From Eulemur rufifrons (Eukaryota > Chordata > Mammalia > Primates > Lemuridae), in NCBI RefSeq assembly GCF_041146395.1, contig NC_090990.1, positions 50,575,501 to 50,639,500 on the forward strand: a stretch of 64,000 nt of DNA. Direction: 5' to 3'. Below, one piece after another: positions 24,221 to 37,290 of this stretch; the first letter of the stretch is position 1; each line of letters begins with the position of its first letter. Made by a program: the position numbers and the translations under genes. A model generated the notes under the pieces. That model was not told the DNA's origin. It did no database searches and saw only the letters and a program-made list of their open reading frames with translations.

Positions 24221-25599
24221 CGGGAGTTTTTGGCAGCTGTTGTGTACCCAGACCTGCAGGAAGGGCCTGCTTCTCTGCTCATTTGCTCAGACCCCAAACC
24301 ATCCCCACATCCTGGCCTCCTGTGAGTCTAGCCGGGGTTCTTTCCTTCTTCCCTCATGGGAGTCTTTGTGAAGACCGAATTTAGTCTCCTGGCTGTGCGG
24401 CTTTGCTTCTGAACCAGACTGAGGACTCACATGACTCTAAGTGTCGGGTCCCCAGGGACAGCATGTGCAAACACCAGCTGCAGCTGTGGCTCCCTTTGCA
24501 CACATTGCTTTTGGAGGGGCCCTGACCCCCACTCTGAAGGGCTGAGCACACTATCACCTTTCTGAAGGGCACTGAAGGGCCATCTGAGCCAAGATGCCTC
24601 CATCTCTGCAGGAAATGGCAAGCTTTCCTCACTATGCCTAGCACAGAAATGCCTGCTGTCAGGGAGAAAACTCCCAGCAAGAGCTGGTGCTGCTGGACTG
24701 TACTGGCTCTCCTGTCCCAGCTGATTGTCACAATGGTGGCAGCATCCATCAAAGTCTATTCCTGCTGCTGACAAAAAGGTACGGTCTCAGCAGAACCTGG
24801 ATGTAGCATTTGGGGAAGAAATCTTGAGTGCTCTGGACATCTAAACCCCAGGCTCGAGGCAGGATTTTCCTTCCACATTTCCACGTGGGCCCTTGAAAGG
24901 CATGTCTAGCAGAGCTGTGTACCACTGCGCCTCAAGCTCCAAAATCTTGCGTCAATGCCTTGAGATGACGTCTGCTACTTGCTTGAATCCTTATGTCCTT
25001 CTTGGAAATATTTGCCTTAATCCCATGTTATTTTCAGATCTTCATTAGAGAATTTTCTAAAGAGCCTATATCAGGATTTCACAGGAAGATATCCTTAATC
25101 TTCTTCTGTAATACATGCCAATTCCTTATAATCTAACCCAAATACAGCAAGCCAAAAAAATTTTGAGCTCAGAGAGACTGAAGCTGAAATGACCCAAAAT
25201 GCCATTAGTCAGGTTCCCTGGAAATAGACTCCTAGAGGGAGATTTGCGCCCAGGTGCTTCTTGGAGAGCACGCTTGGGAACAGGACTGGGCAGAGGGAGA
25301 AGTTGAACTAGAAGGAAACAGTGGTTTCAGCTGATCCTATGGGGAGCTCTGAAGCTGGGATGGCCCGTTAGAGATACCCCACAGTAACCTCTCTGCTCTT
25401 TGTACCTCTGCACAGACTAGCTTCCAGGGAGGGGGTTGTGTGTAACCTTGAACAAGCCAGTTAGTTATCTTTGGCTGAGAGACAGCAATTCTGGAAGAGG
25501 AGCACCGCTATGGGCCATCAGCAGCCAACACTTCCAGCCACTGGGGGCGCTGAGTGCCTTTGTTCTAAAGGGGGGATTTGAGTGACACACGGCAGCATC
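24221..25599. other. Intergenic; possible unclassified repeat at 25190-25560
   Basis: 'caggttccctggaaatagac' through 'gagctctgaagctgggatgg' looks like a known mammalian interspersed element that I cannot name. No gene seen; the minus-strand frames at 24381-24774 have no recognisable protein. Confidence 0.35.
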
Positions 25600-25960
25600 C
25601 ACTACACAAGCTAAAGCTCTCACTTAATGGAAAAGAGTCATAGAGAGGAGAAGTGGATGGTCCAGTATCACACAGTAAGGTGATAGAATAAAGAGCAGCG
25701 CTCAAGTCCATAAGCCTCAAAGCCGTGTTTTCCCTCTCATACCAACACATCTACCATTTGCTGAGCATCTCCTGTTGTGCCAGCCAATGTGTTAAAAGCA
25801 TGTTACATGGAGTCATACACCAACTAATCAGATAGAACTCCATATAGAGTGGGCATTATTACCTTCCTTTTGTAATGGCGGAAACTGAGGCCTCAAATGG
25901 ATTTAGTAGCCTAGCAAAGTCCCTGGCACATACTAAACATCTGTTTGTCCCCAAAGCCTG
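25600..25960 (-). repeat. Two adjacent MIR SINE fragments
   Basis: 'tccagtatcacacagtaagg' belongs to a first reverse copy. 'tggcggaaactgaggcctca' and 'ttgctgagcatctcctgttg' belong to a second. Confidence 0.55.
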
Positions 25961-26239
25961 TACTTATAACCCCGACCTTTGTCCCTATAACTCACCAGCA
26001 GCCTTCTCTCTACTGCTGCAAATCATGCTGTCGTCCCTGATCATTGACAGTTTAAGAGAGGAACAGGTCACCATTCCCTGCCCACAATGCCTCGCTGCCA
26101 TGAGCACGGCTATTTTCATTACCATTGTGATTCCTTTCTAGCCTACCGCAATTCTCATGCTTGCTTAAAGAAATGGATTTCTAGTTTATCCAGCCAAAAG
26201 CCCATGCATGGATCACAACCCTGTGACTAAACATTCTTT

Positions 26240-26435
26240 CAGGCATACGGCAAATATTTATTGCGTGCTCACCATGTGCTGGCACCGTGCTAAGCGTTTC
26301 CCATTCATTCTCTCAGACTGCCCTGTGAGGTAAGTGTTTTATCCCTATTTTATAGATGAGGAAAACAGAGGCTTAGACAGTTCAATCACTGACTCAAGAT
26401 CAAGCAGCCTGGATTTAAAGCAGATCTGTTTTCCT
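26240..26435 (-). repeat. MIR SINE
   Basis: 'caaatatttattgcgtgctc', 'ccctgtgaggtaagtgtttt' and 'tttatagatgaggaaaacag' are clear reverse-MIR blocks. Confidence 0.85.
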
Positions 26436-26449
26436 TTGACAAAGCTGCA

Positions 26450-26545
26450 TTCATTCATTCTCTGTGATTAAGCAAATGTTTATTAAATGCCTACGCACTG
26501 CCTGGTACTGTCCAGAAATGTGCTGGAGATAAAGTTCCACTCAGG
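26450..26545 (+). repeat. Repeat A start fragment
   Basis: 'aagcaaatgtttattaaatg' followed by 'gtgctggagataaagttcc' resembles repeat A. Confidence 0.35.
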
Positions 26546-28204
26546 ACACGTGTTGTCCTTCCTTGTCTTCTTTGTTGTCGCATGATGGAGGTGGAGTCAC
26601 AAATACAGCGGCCAACAGGGGCTTTGGGTGAGCTGGACAGGTGGGGAGTGCAGGGGAGAGGAGAGTTAGTCCTGGGTTCTGGGGGCAGTGGCTACTCAAC
26701 TCCAGCCAAATGTTGCGATGTGAGAACATGAGCCCAGAGTCAACAGATTTTCAATTCTGCAAGAGGTGCCAGAAATCTGTATCTTACGTGAAATATCTTG
26801 ATATTTTAAAGTTGGGCACTAATCCAACCATTCTGTTACCATTAATGTGGGCTAAACAAAAGCCATATGTGGGTCACATTGAGCCCTGGGACACCAGAAA
26901 TGCCTGAGACTCCTACAAAGTCAGCCTCCCTGAAACCAGACAGACCTCGCATTGAAGGAGCGAGTGCACCCGATACTCTCCCGGGTTCCCGAGACTGCGC
27001 AGGTTACAGGAAGGTGCAAGTGGCGTCTCAAAGCTTTCTTTCTAGAGAAATTCTACTCTGACTCTGAGATCCTTTCTTACTCCCTGAAGCTCCGTTCTTT
27101 CCTAAATCTAGGCTATTAGCTGACCCGCTTCTGTCAGGAAATAGCTTGACCGTGGGCGTCTGCAAACAGCAAGACAAGGCTACGTGACCACTGCTCACAG
27201 CCTCCTTCCCCCTCCTTGTTCCTGCTGCCACCAGATGGTTCTGAGATAATGCCATGTCTTTCCTGCAAGAAATAACATTCCCAAGCCGTTCCGCTGATCC
27301 CCTCTGGTTGTCCTGGGAATGCAATTTCTGAGCCTCTCCCCTCCTGTCATTGCTTCCCCTGTCTTATCTTCAGGGGGCTAGGGGACCTGAGCCGGTCACT
27401 CTCCAAGGAGAGTCAATCATCTGCCAGGCTGAGAGTTCAGGGGCTCACATAGACGGTACAAGCATGCAGACACGGAGTTCCGGCTCGCCCACGGATGCTT
27501 ACAATATGTTTGGGACCACCCTATCATTCCCCAAGTTATTTGTGATACCAATCTCACTCATTATCTCTGCGGTGAAGATGTTAGGACTCATATTCTCTAA
27601 TCAAACAAGTGGAGTTCTTGCCTCTCACAAATCCCCTGGGAGACAAAAGCAAGATGATCTCTGCCCACAACCCTGGCATCCAGCCGAGCTTTGAGCTGTG
27701 CCTCCAGCTCCTCCCTCAGTCCTCAACATGATTCCAGCCCCAGTTAGACAACATCTCGTGTCTCTGCTGACGGCATAGGAGGCAAGGATTGGGGATCTAA
27801 TCAATAGTTACTGCCTGCTCCCGCATATTATTAATAATTGGTAGGAGGGAGAATTAGGCCCCTGAGATGAGATCATTATTAGCTGACAGAAAAAGCTGGC
27901 ACTATTATTCCGGATCATTCATCTTTTTAAGTTGAAAGTGATGGCTGACATGCAAAGCCATGGGGTTTCCAACCCAGAGAATATGGAAGATATTCTGAAT
28001 ACATTGCTTGACACAGGCAAACCTTGGCACTTAAATTTTCATTTGGGATTTCAGTTATTTTCAAACTACCCTCCAAAGGCCACGTCATGCCACCATTTTC
28101 AAGTTTTGCTGAGGCACACATTTGGCTCACAGTAAGAGAAGCGAATGATTTGGGAAGCGAATGAGCCTACCTGACTGCCTGTCATCGACATCTCTGGGTT
28201 GCTT
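26546..28204. other. Repeat-poor intergenic segment
   Basis: About 1.6 kb in which I recognise no repeat and no gene. Short frames here (for example 26867-27061 and 27350-27694) have no recognisable protein. Confidence 0.45.
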
Positions 28205-28305
28205 TGTCTCCACTTAATCCAGGATTTCCTTTGATCCTCACAAGAAGCCTTGTTGGGTGTGTATCATTACTCTTATTTTACAGATTAATGTGCAGGAGAT
28301 CACAG
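28205..28305 (-). repeat. MIR SINE fragment
   Basis: 'gatcctcacaagaagccttg' followed by 'ttattttacagattaatg' is reverse MIR. Confidence 0.55.
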
Positions 28306-28952
28306 GCTATCATAACATTCACAAAAATGAGAATTTGAGAAAGTCTCAAATAGTATCTCATTGCATGTTGAGAGTCTACTGGACTAATTTTCCTTTTCCC
28401 TACTTGGAACAATCCAGCTGAATGAAAAAACATGAGCGCGATGATCTGGAAAGAGCCTTCTATGTACAGCTCACACCTCAACTGAGGCCTCCCTAGACTG
28501 CGAGATCTAATTTGAGGTACCACAATCTCCATTTCTACCATCTAGGCAAGCTTTAATGCCACACGGGTTTGCCAGTTCTCCAGGCTTTACACTCATATGG
28601 GCAGCTCCCTTGTCTACAAATGCTGTCTCTATTTCTATTAAAAATCAAATACATATTTTAGGCTTTTGTAGATTTTGCAGAAGCTTGTTTGTTTGTTTGT
28701 TTGTTTGTTAGGGGGAATAGTAGTCATTTCCTATGAAAATGTTCCTATATTTGCTGCTCAAGGAATAAAATTCTCTCCCATTGGTAATACAACCATGAGA
28801 ACTGTCCTAAAATGGAAGAGGCTCCCCCAGGAAGTAGGGAGATTGATTGTTCTAGGCCAAAGTCCTAGAAAAGCTTTTAAGGGAACACTGGAGAAAGATT
28901 GATATGTATGATAATGCCAAAGTACCTTTAAGATCCTTCCAACCCAGAGATC
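28306..28952. other. Intergenic with a (TTTG)n tract
   Basis: Six TTTG units at 28685-28709; otherwise unassigned. Confidence 0.5.
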
Positions 28953-28960
28953 ATCTGGTG

Positions 28961-29233
28961 CAGCGGTTCCCAACCTTTTTGGCACCAGGGACCAGTTTCA
29001 CAGAAGACAATTTTTCCATGCACCAGGGGAGGAGAGGATGGTTTCAAGATGACTCAAGCACATTACATTTATTGTGCAGTCAAGCCTCTCTGCTAATGAT
29101 AATCTGTATTTGCAGCCAGTCCCCAGCCCTAGCATCACCGCCTCAGCTCCACAAGCCGCTCACCTCCTGCTGTGCAACCTGGTTCATAACAGGCCAGTAC
29201 TGGGGGGACTAGGGGGAGGGTTGGGGACCGCAG
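28961..29233 (+). mobile_element. Small hAT-type DNA transposon with TIRs and 8-bp target duplication
   Basis: Begins 'cagcggttcccaacc' and ends 'ggttggggaccgcag', a near-perfect terminal inverted repeat. The flanks atctggtg (28953-28960) and ctctagtg (29234-29241) match at 6 of 8 positions, the 8-bp duplication expected of hAT elements. It is only 273 bp, so a nonautonomous deletion derivative without transposase. Confidence 0.8.
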
Positions 29234-29254
29234 CTCTAGTGCAGTAGTTCTGAG

Positions 29255-29470
29255 CACTCCCAGGTTTTGACAGCAGACAAATTTGGATTTGAGTCACTAC
29301 TCCACCTCCCGCTAGCTGCAGGAGCATGGGATGGTACATATCCCCTCCAAGACTCATTTCCCACATCTCTAAAGTGCAGGTGATAATTGATAAATGACAA
29401 AATGTTCCTCAGTTATTTAACACAGTGCCTTTTACATAGCAATAGCACCATAAAAGAGTCCAAAAGAAAT
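29255..29470 (+). repeat. MIR SINE
   Basis: 'tttggatttgagtcactact', 'ctcatttcccacatctctaa' and 'cacagtgccttttacatagc' follow MIR order. Confidence 0.65.
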
Positions 29471-29539
29471 AGCTAATACTCCACTACTAGTATTATATTT
29501 ATTTTATTGTCATTCTTTTGTTATTAGGTTGTCCAAGTC

Positions 29540-29760
29540 AGAGAGGCAGCAGGACTTAATAAAAAGGATATTCAACTAGGAATCAAGAGAAATAAACTCT
29601 AGTAGCACTTCTGCTACATAATATCTGAGTGATGTTAAGCACATCACTTGACTGATCTGGGCCTCAGTTTCCTCACTTGAAACTGTGGGGTGATACGATC
29701 TTCCCTGACTATCTCCCACAGTTGTGTTACATGAGAAAATTAAGGGAATCGTACTTTGAA
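29540..29760 (+). repeat. MIR SINE
   Basis: 'gcacatcacttgactgatct' followed by 'ggcctcagtttcctcacttg' gives a clear MIR core. Confidence 0.8.
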
Positions 29761-29789
29761 ATTTTTAATTACCTTAAAAATTAGTCAAA

Positions 29790-30065
29790 CTGTTCAGTAT
29801 CTTTGCATGGTGGTGGATACATGAACCTACAGAGACGAGAAACATTATTTAGAAGTTAATACACACACACATGAAGTAAAACTGGGAAAGTCCAGATAAC
29901 ATTTATGGATTATATTAATGTCAATACGCTGGTTATGACATTGCATTATAGCTTTGCAAAATGTTACCACTGGGAGAAACTGCAAAGTGTATAAGGGACC
30001 ACTGTATTATTTCTTACAACTGTATGTGCGTCTAAAATTATCGCAATTAAAATTTCCATTTAAAA
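29790..30065 (+). mobile_element. Old L1 3' end
   Basis: 'ttatggattatattaatgtc', 'aaatgttaccactgggagaa' and 'ctaaaattatcgcaattaaa' follow the 3'-UTR order of old L1M-type elements. Confidence 0.6.
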
Positions 30066-30845
30066 AATTAGTCAAAATGATGGAGGCTGCCACATCTGCC
30101 CTAGATGCACATCCCACAGTTTCTAAGTCCTCTTTTCCCTGGTACTAGTGCATTGTCCCCAGCTTGTCTGGGGTTCAGTGAAGCACATCACCTTTTCATG
30201 CTCCTGGAGAAATAACCCCAAATCTCTTCTACCCTCAATCCTCCCTGCCCCCTTAAAACTTATTTATCCAGTGCTACCTACTAAGTGGTACCTACTTGTC
30301 CAGTGGTACCTACCATTCTCTGGGAACATATCCGTATTCTCAACGGGAGTCTTCTAGAGACATTGTCCCATAAACCAACAGGAAGTTGAAGATGATGGAA
30401 TTATGTATTACACAGGAGATGGGCCTTACGATGCCTATGCAGAAAACGGTCTGCTTTATCTGAAGGTACCAGACCTGCTCTGTGTTGTGTTCCACTGAAT
30501 CTTCCATCCCAAGTCCCTATAGATCAGCTGTGAGGTCCACAAACACTCATATCCTTGTGGCAACTTTCATTCCCTACCAAAGTGTATAGCCAGGGGCAAA
30601 GGCATGGACTAGATGACCTCCTGACTTCTCTTCCAATTCTTAGAATCAAATATCAAAAGAGATTCCAGGCAAAGTGATTTACAACCTTCTGTTCCTTCAA
30701 CAAAAAACAGTTACTAAACTCCTACACTAAAGCAGGCGCTATGCCAGAATCTGAGCACTCACAGCTGAATGAGCTGGGGCTGGGCGCTAACCTCTTTCAA
30801 TGAAGCTGAATAAAAGAATCATGAATTCCTGTTTGGAAAAAGAAA
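30066..30845. other. Intergenic with an exon-like 84-bp block
   Basis: 30382-30465 lies between an AG and a GT and reads as 28 uninterrupted codons (starting EVEDDGIMYY). It has a coding-like purine-first codon pattern, but the splice sites are poor and I recognise no protein. Not called as a gene; see findings. Confidence 0.3.
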
Positions 30846-30849
30846 AAGC

Positions 30850-31060
30850 CCAAAACTCTTCAAAGGCATTTTCTCATTTGATCTTTAAGCAAGTCGTGAT
30901 TCTAATAACTGACATCCCCATTTAACACAGGAGGCAACTGAGGCTCTGAGGGATTTGTCTAACGTCAAAGGGCTATGAAGTAGTAGAGCTGGAATTCGAG
31001 GACAGACATTTCAAGTGAAAGGCAAGCCCATTGTTCTTAGTCTATGCTGTCTAACCTTGA
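30850..31060 (-). repeat. MIR SINE
   Basis: 'ggaggcaactgaggctctga' and 'gtagtagagctggaattcga' match reverse MIR. Confidence 0.75.
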
Positions 31061-33364
31061 GATTCTCAGCCTGTTAAAGGCATTAGGGTGAACCAGACAT
31101 AAAGGTACATATGTGATCAACTCGCCCTAGTCCTTCTGGTGTTTCAGATACCTCCTGCCGCTACCCACTTGTTCTCTCTGCAACCTGCAGCTGAAGCCTG
31201 GCTAAGGCAAATGCGAAGACGAGGGTGGATTTACACACTCCAAGAAGACAACACAGACCTTGAAGGTTGTGCCACTTTTGCTTGAGTCCTTATCTTCCTC
31301 TTCATCAGAAGGGCCCTGATGGCACAGCACATTTTAGAACAGGAATGAGGGTGTAATGCACAAAACCAGAAGTCTAGTTTTAGAACAGTCTTGAAGCTCC
31401 TAAGCTTTTTGCCTAGAGACAGTAATTAGGTCAGAGGGCTTTTAGATCATTTGTGCCTGGGTTGGGGGAAGACAGTTGCCTGCAGTTCCCATGACAACCA
31501 CATTTTTCCCATAAATAGATCTACCGCAAGCATAGGGCAACCTTGTAATCAGTTCTTAATAAATTTTCTCAAGTGACTGACCATGACTGGAAGTGCATCT
31601 CCCTTCTCCAGTACACGACTTATTCATTCCCAACAGTGACTGAGTTCACAGGGCTTCTTCTGCATCACAGGGAAATTTACTCTAGTGTTTGTAGAAGCTA
31701 TCAGAAGTGTATTTAAATAAATATTTTCTTTGCTTTTACTGATTCAATCCTTTCTAAAAATAGTCTGTCAATAGCATTTCTCCAGGCCAAACAATCTTGG
31801 GCCTCAATAACTCGGTGACAAAGCGATTATTTCTCTGGCTCTTTCCCTGTCTGCTGTTACAATAATTCCAGCCCCCCGCAACTCTTCCCTCACTTATTCT
31901 GGGAGTCTTCGGGGAGTGGCTCGTTTCATATAGGCTCTTCAGTAGCAATCTTGGCTACCATTTTCCTCTGTTCTTGTTCAGATTTGCAGTAGTGATGCTT
32001 TCTGTCACAGTCAGTGACAAATGCTCCATGGTGTGAGCCCGATTCTGGAGCATGGTGACCTCTCCATTCCGGATGTGAACTGACTTTGGTTCAGTAGTAG
32101 TCCTTCATGTGGACGTGCCTTTGGAGACCCCTCCCACCTGCACATGTGCTTGAAGCTGTCTGTATCCCATGATGAGTACAACTTAGACTGACAAGCTAAG
32201 ACTCCTGCCGCAAGCCCAAGTGAGGAGGTGTGTGCATTGGCTTTGCATCAGGAGTTGAACTAGCCTAAATTTGACCCAAGAGGTGATGATAAAAGTGCTG
32301 GTGACATTTGAGTCTCTTTTATTCCTGATACAAGTAGTTAAGCTAATCCTACTCTTGTTCTCAGAGTGACTGGAAGAAGAACTGAGCTCATTTAATCTCT
32401 CCTCTGGAAAAAAAGAAGACAGAGCAGCAACTTGGGTCACAACCTCTTAATGGACATAATTTCTCATCCAGAAGTTGAGTCACATGTCCAACAAGTGGGC
32501 TTATAAGGGAAGTGGAACAGATGATTTGCAATAAAGATTCTTTCAGATGTAGCATTTGTTTGTTTATTTCCTGCGTTGCTCCATATAGGAGTTAATGTAG
32601 CTATCAGAGATACTTAAAGATCACAAAGAAACATAAACAAGAAGCACAAATAAAACAGACAAACATGATTGGGGCAAGAGATAGAGTTAGAAGGAAGCTC
32701 GTGCAAAATTGCCACTCACGTAGCTCTAAGCTTTCCAGCACTGACACACAAAAAGAAGCCCGATATAAGTTATGGGATTCCTAGATTTCTTAGAATTTGT
32801 TTTAAATTTCTCAAAAAAAGATTGCTATTCCTGACACCAAATATAAATAAAGTTCTCCCAAGAGGACTTATAAAATGTGCTTCATGAGTAATTCCAGAAA
32901 ATGTAGTCAACAAAACCAAGGAAGCCCTCAATGAACAGAGGGTGATGGTAAGTATACAGATGGCAGTGCATGAGATGGAAGATGAAAGGAGCCCCAGCCG
33001 AAATTCACAGGTTCTTGCCTACACCCCCATTTCCCCACTGGCCTCTCCCTTACATGGTTTCTACTATATCTGGCACTGCTCTTTTCACTCCTTTTTTTTT
33101 TTTTTCTCAGTGGCGTTATCCCTCTATGAGTCTCTCTCTCTTCCTTGGTAAAATTGTTTCCTCTTCCCATCCTAAGTTCAGGAAGGACAAAGTACGTGCC
33201 CAAGGTCATATAGCTAAGCAGTCAAATTTATGTGTCTTAAGACTTTGAGTCAGACCTATGTGTCAGCCTAATCTCCACCCTTACACATTAACTCAATATT
33301 TAGCAAATATTTATTGAGTTCAACAAAGTTGATCCCATCTAGCCTCAAGACTTAAAACATCATC
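31061..33364. other. Intergenic, mostly unassigned
   Basis: Contains a T-run at 33092-33106 and a weak reverse MIR at about 33140-33260 ('gcccaaggtcatatagctaa'). No gene seen. Confidence 0.45.
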
Positions 33365-34420
33365 TGTATATTCATGTTGCCCAAGTGTGTACTTCTGGTC
33401 CTGACCTCTGTCTTGAAATCCCAGCTCCTATACCCAATGCCTCTGAGCATGTTCACTCAGATGTCTGGTAAGCACCTCCAAGTGGCTGTATCCAGAGTAC
33501 CATGAAGTCTGGGTTTTTCCTCCAAACCTTTTCCTGCTCACTTTTACATCTCAGGAAATGGCATCTCCATTTACCCAGATGCTTACATCAATTTTCTTTC
33601 CGTTCCTCTATTGAATACAGTAGGAAACCTATCTTTTCCACCCCAAATCCAGCCAATTCTTACCATCCTCAACAGTATCATCCCAGTCCAACTTCTCTCT
33701 CTCCTGTTTTACTGCTAACATAGCCTCCTGCACAACTTCCCTGTTTCAAATCTTGCCCCAATCTCCACACAGTAGCCACAGAAATCTAGTTAAAACTGAA
33801 TCAGATCATGGCATTTCCTTGCTCACAACCTTCCAATGCTATCCTTGTATTGAACGAAACTTAAATAAGGGAGTGGCTTAGAGGTTGTATATGGCCTGGC
33901 CCCTGACTATCTCTCTGAACTCATTTCCAAGCATTTTCTCTTTTATTCACTGTACTCTAGCCCATTGGTCCTCTTGTTCCTGGAATGGGCAAGTTCCTAC
34001 CCACCTCAGGGCCTTTGCACTTGCTATTTCCAACACTCAGAGCACAGCTCTCCAGGTCTTCCTGGGAGTAAGAAGAAGAACTTTCCTTCATTCTGGTGTC
34101 TCATGTGCTGTCTCTCCCTCATCACCCCAACCCCGGTTACTCTCTTCCCCCTCCTCTGCTTTATTATTCCTTGAAACACTTATTGCCTTCAGTTATATTA
34201 TACACTTGTTTATTTAGTGATTGTCTATCTCTCATAGGCAGAATGTAAATTCCGTGAGGTAGGGGCCTTGCTTGTCCTGTTCCCGTGGTGTCCTTAGGAC
34301 CTGGTAACAGTGCCTGGCACATTAGACAGAGCCGATGCATTGTTGTTGAATAGAGGGTTGAATGTGCCCAGTGCACTGTGAAAGTTGAACGTCTGTTAAC
34401 TGAATGAATAAATATAACTG
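33365..34420 (+). repeat. Long L2 LINE copy, 3' part
   Basis: About 1 kb in L2 order: 'gcatttccttgctcacaacc', 'ggcctggcccctgactatct', 'cagggcctttgcacttgcta', 'attccgtgaggtaggggcct' and 'aacagtgcctggcacattag'. This is the best-preserved L2 in the window; the frame is broken. Confidence 0.85.
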
Positions 34421-34559
34421 ATGTCAGGGAAACAACGCTACAACAGTGAACAAGGCAGTCAGACTTGTGTATGCTCATGGCACCTAGAAAGTAAGAAATG
34501 TTTAAATAAGTAATAACAGCAAAATAAGAAAAGTGTTATGATAAGGGGAGTTCAGGAAA

Positions 34560-34790
34560 GTAGCAAGGACCTCTACGCTACTCTAGTTCAGAATTTCACA
34601 CCTTAGATGTGTGGACTTAGGAAACTAGCCTCTCCCAGCCCTAATGTCCACCCGTGTGAAGCGGAGACACTGGTGCTAACAGTTGTGTGGCTGTTACAAG
34701 GAAGAAAGGGGGATGTATGTAAAATGCCTAGAACATAGGCTCAATGAGTTTCAGCTCCCACTGCTATTATAACATATTAGCATCTGTTAT
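34560..34790 (+). repeat. MIR SINE
   Basis: 'gtgtggacttaggaaactag', then a degenerate core and 'aaaatgcctagaacataggc' in MIR order. Confidence 0.6.
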
Positions 34791-34884
34791 ACTTCATGGC
34801 ATCCCTCAGCATTTGGGAGAATGACTTTTGTTTTGAACTCTGCTCTGCCAAGGTAGAAGCCAGAAGTCTCTTTCCCAACCTTTA

Positions 34885-36190
34885 TTTCTTGTATATACAT
34901 ATTTTATTAATATTATTTTAATTGACAAATCATAATTGTGTATGTTTTTGTGTACAATGTGATGTTTTGATATATGTATACAATATGGAATAATTAAATC
35001 AAGCTAATTAACATATCTATCACCTCACTTATCATTTTTTGTGGTGAGACATTTGAATTTACTGCCTTAGTTACTTTGAAATATACATTATTATTGACTG
35101 TAGTCACCCCGCTAAGCAATGGATTTCAAAATTTATTCCCCTTGCCTAACTGAAACTTTGTACCCTTGGCTAGTAACTTCCTCTTGTTCCCACCCCCCTC
35201 AATCCCCAGCCTCTGACACTCATCCTTCTACTCTCTACTTCTATAAGAGAGATTCCTTCTACTTCTTAGATTCCACATAGAAGTGAAATCATGCAGTGTT
35301 TGTCTTTCTGTGCCTGGCTTATTTTGTTTAGGATAATGTCCTCCAAATTTCATCCACATTGTTGCAAATGACAGGATTTTTTTTTTTAAGGCTGAATAGT
35401 AGTTCAATATGTGTGTGACTATTATGTATATTATATATATCACATTTTTTATCCATTCATCTGATAGACACTTAGGTTGATTCCATATTTTGGCTACTGT
35501 GAATAATGCTGCAATGAACATGGGAGTGTAGATATTGTTTCAACATATTGATTTCAATTCCTTTGGATAACTACCCAGAAGTAGGATTCATGAATCATAC
35601 GATAGCTCTGTATTTAGTTTTTCAACGAACCTCCATACAGTTTTCCATAATGGCTGTACTAATTTACATTCCCACCAACAGTGCACAACGGTTCCTGTTT
35701 CTCTACACTGATTATCTTCCATCCTTTGGGGTGTGAGGTGATATCTCATTGTGCTTGAATTTTCATTTCCCCAATTATTCATGATTTTGAGCATGTTTTC
35801 ATAAACTTTTTGGCCGTTTGTCTTCTTTTGAGAGGTGTCTGATCAAGTCTTTTGTCCATTTTTAATTGAGTTATTTATTTATTTATTTATTTAGCTATTG
35901 AGTTGTTTGAGTTCCTGATATATTTTGGATATTAACCCCTTATCAGATGTATGATCTGAAAAGCATTTTTTCCCATTCAGTGTCTCTTCACTTTGGGTTG
36001 CCTCTCCACTTTGTTAATTGCTTCTTTTGTCATGCAACAGCTTTTTAGTTTGATACAATCCCATTTGTCTATTTTTGCCTGTGCTTTTGAGTTCATATCC
36101 AAAAAAAATCATTGCCCAGACCAATGTTGCACACCTTTTCCCTTATGTTTTCTTCTAGCAGTTTTACACTTTCAGATTTTGAAGCTTGGA
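34885..36190 (-). mobile_element. 5'-truncated L1 (older primate type)
   Basis: Antisense L1 3' UTR and end of ORF2: 'cacctcacttatcatttttt', 'tagattccacatagaagtga', 'ttccataatggctgtactaa' and 'cattcccaccaacagtgcac', continuing to about 36190. The minus strand still reads [14 protein letters not shown], part of the ORF2 cysteine region, but the frame is broken elsewhere. Confidence 0.85.
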
Positions 36191-37024
36191 TGTCAATATG
36201 TAAAGCTGTGCTTCATCAAGTAACTTCATGCTCTTTTATTAGGAAGAAAGCAATGTGATGGTGCAGGCATCCCATGGACTCCAACTTTTAACAAAGGGAG
36301 TGGCTGGAGTGTCCAGTTTGGGAGTAAAGTATTGGCTAAGATTCAGGTTTCTTCAGTTTAGCATCATCAGTATGAGCCAATGTGTGTGTTCTCAGTAGTG
36401 ACAGTTGTGTGGACACTTCATCTACAAGGAAGCTTTGGTGTTTCTGACTGAATAACACCCAAGCCTGATTCTGTGGCCCTCCTGGAAATTTTGTGAGCTC
36501 CCTAAGGTCCTTCTTAAATTCCTTTTCAGCTCAAACTAGTTAGGGTTAGTTCTATGTTTGCAACCAAGAACCCAGGTGACACACTGATGATCATCTGGGT
36601 TATTAAGTGGTTTAGTACCCTATGCTATGCATATTATGTTGGTTACTGATGAGGAGCTTATACAGGTCAAGGGTATTGAAGAAGAGACTCCAAGGGAAGG
36701 AGTCATTGATACCTCAAAGGCAACCTCTTCCCTAGGCCTTTCTTGGTAGCAGGTGGAGGAGCTCTCTCCATCCTCTGCCTCTGATATTGTTGGTAGTGTC
36801 CCAATCAACAAGCCTGGAGCATATTGTAGTCTATGTCGCATTCGTGTCTTCCTTTCTGGTCTGCTTTCATTCAACTTTCATTGACCATTTGCTCCGTGCC
36901 AGACACTGATCACATAGAAATGAAAAGTCATTGCACTCCCCTCCACACAACTGACAGTCTCTTCACAGGACTGTCCTTCAAGCAACAACTAAAAAGTCCC
37001 ATAATTCTAGGTGATTCTCAACAA
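36191..37024. other. Intergenic; repeat A start near 36860-37010
   Basis: 'ccatttgctccgtgccagac' and 'atcacatagaaatgaaaagt' resemble repeat A. The rest is unassigned. Confidence 0.35.
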
Positions 37025-37290
37025 AGCAGGATAATGCAATGATTAAATATGTAGGCTTTGGAGTCAGACTAACCTAGGTGCAAATTCTGGCTCTAACACT
37101 AGTTGGTGATTTTTGCTAAATTATTTAATCTCTTAAGCTTCAATTTCCTCATGTATAAAATAAGTTAGTAATGATGAATGCATAAGATGGTTGTGAAAAT
37201 TTAATAAAATAATGTACATGAAGTACTTAATAGAGTACCCAATTCTTTGCAATGAGCAATAAATATTATTATTAAAAGCAACAAGTCTGC
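37025..37290 (+). repeat. MIR SINE, nearly full length
   Basis: 'gctttggagtcagactaacc', 'caaattctggctctaacact', 'tcaatttcctcatgtataaa' and 'aatgagcaataaatattatt' cover the MIR from head to tail. Confidence 0.9.

Noticed and set aside
24381..24774. Minus-strand frames of 115 and 123 codons
   Set aside because: Overlapping in two frames, no recognisable domain or splice context.
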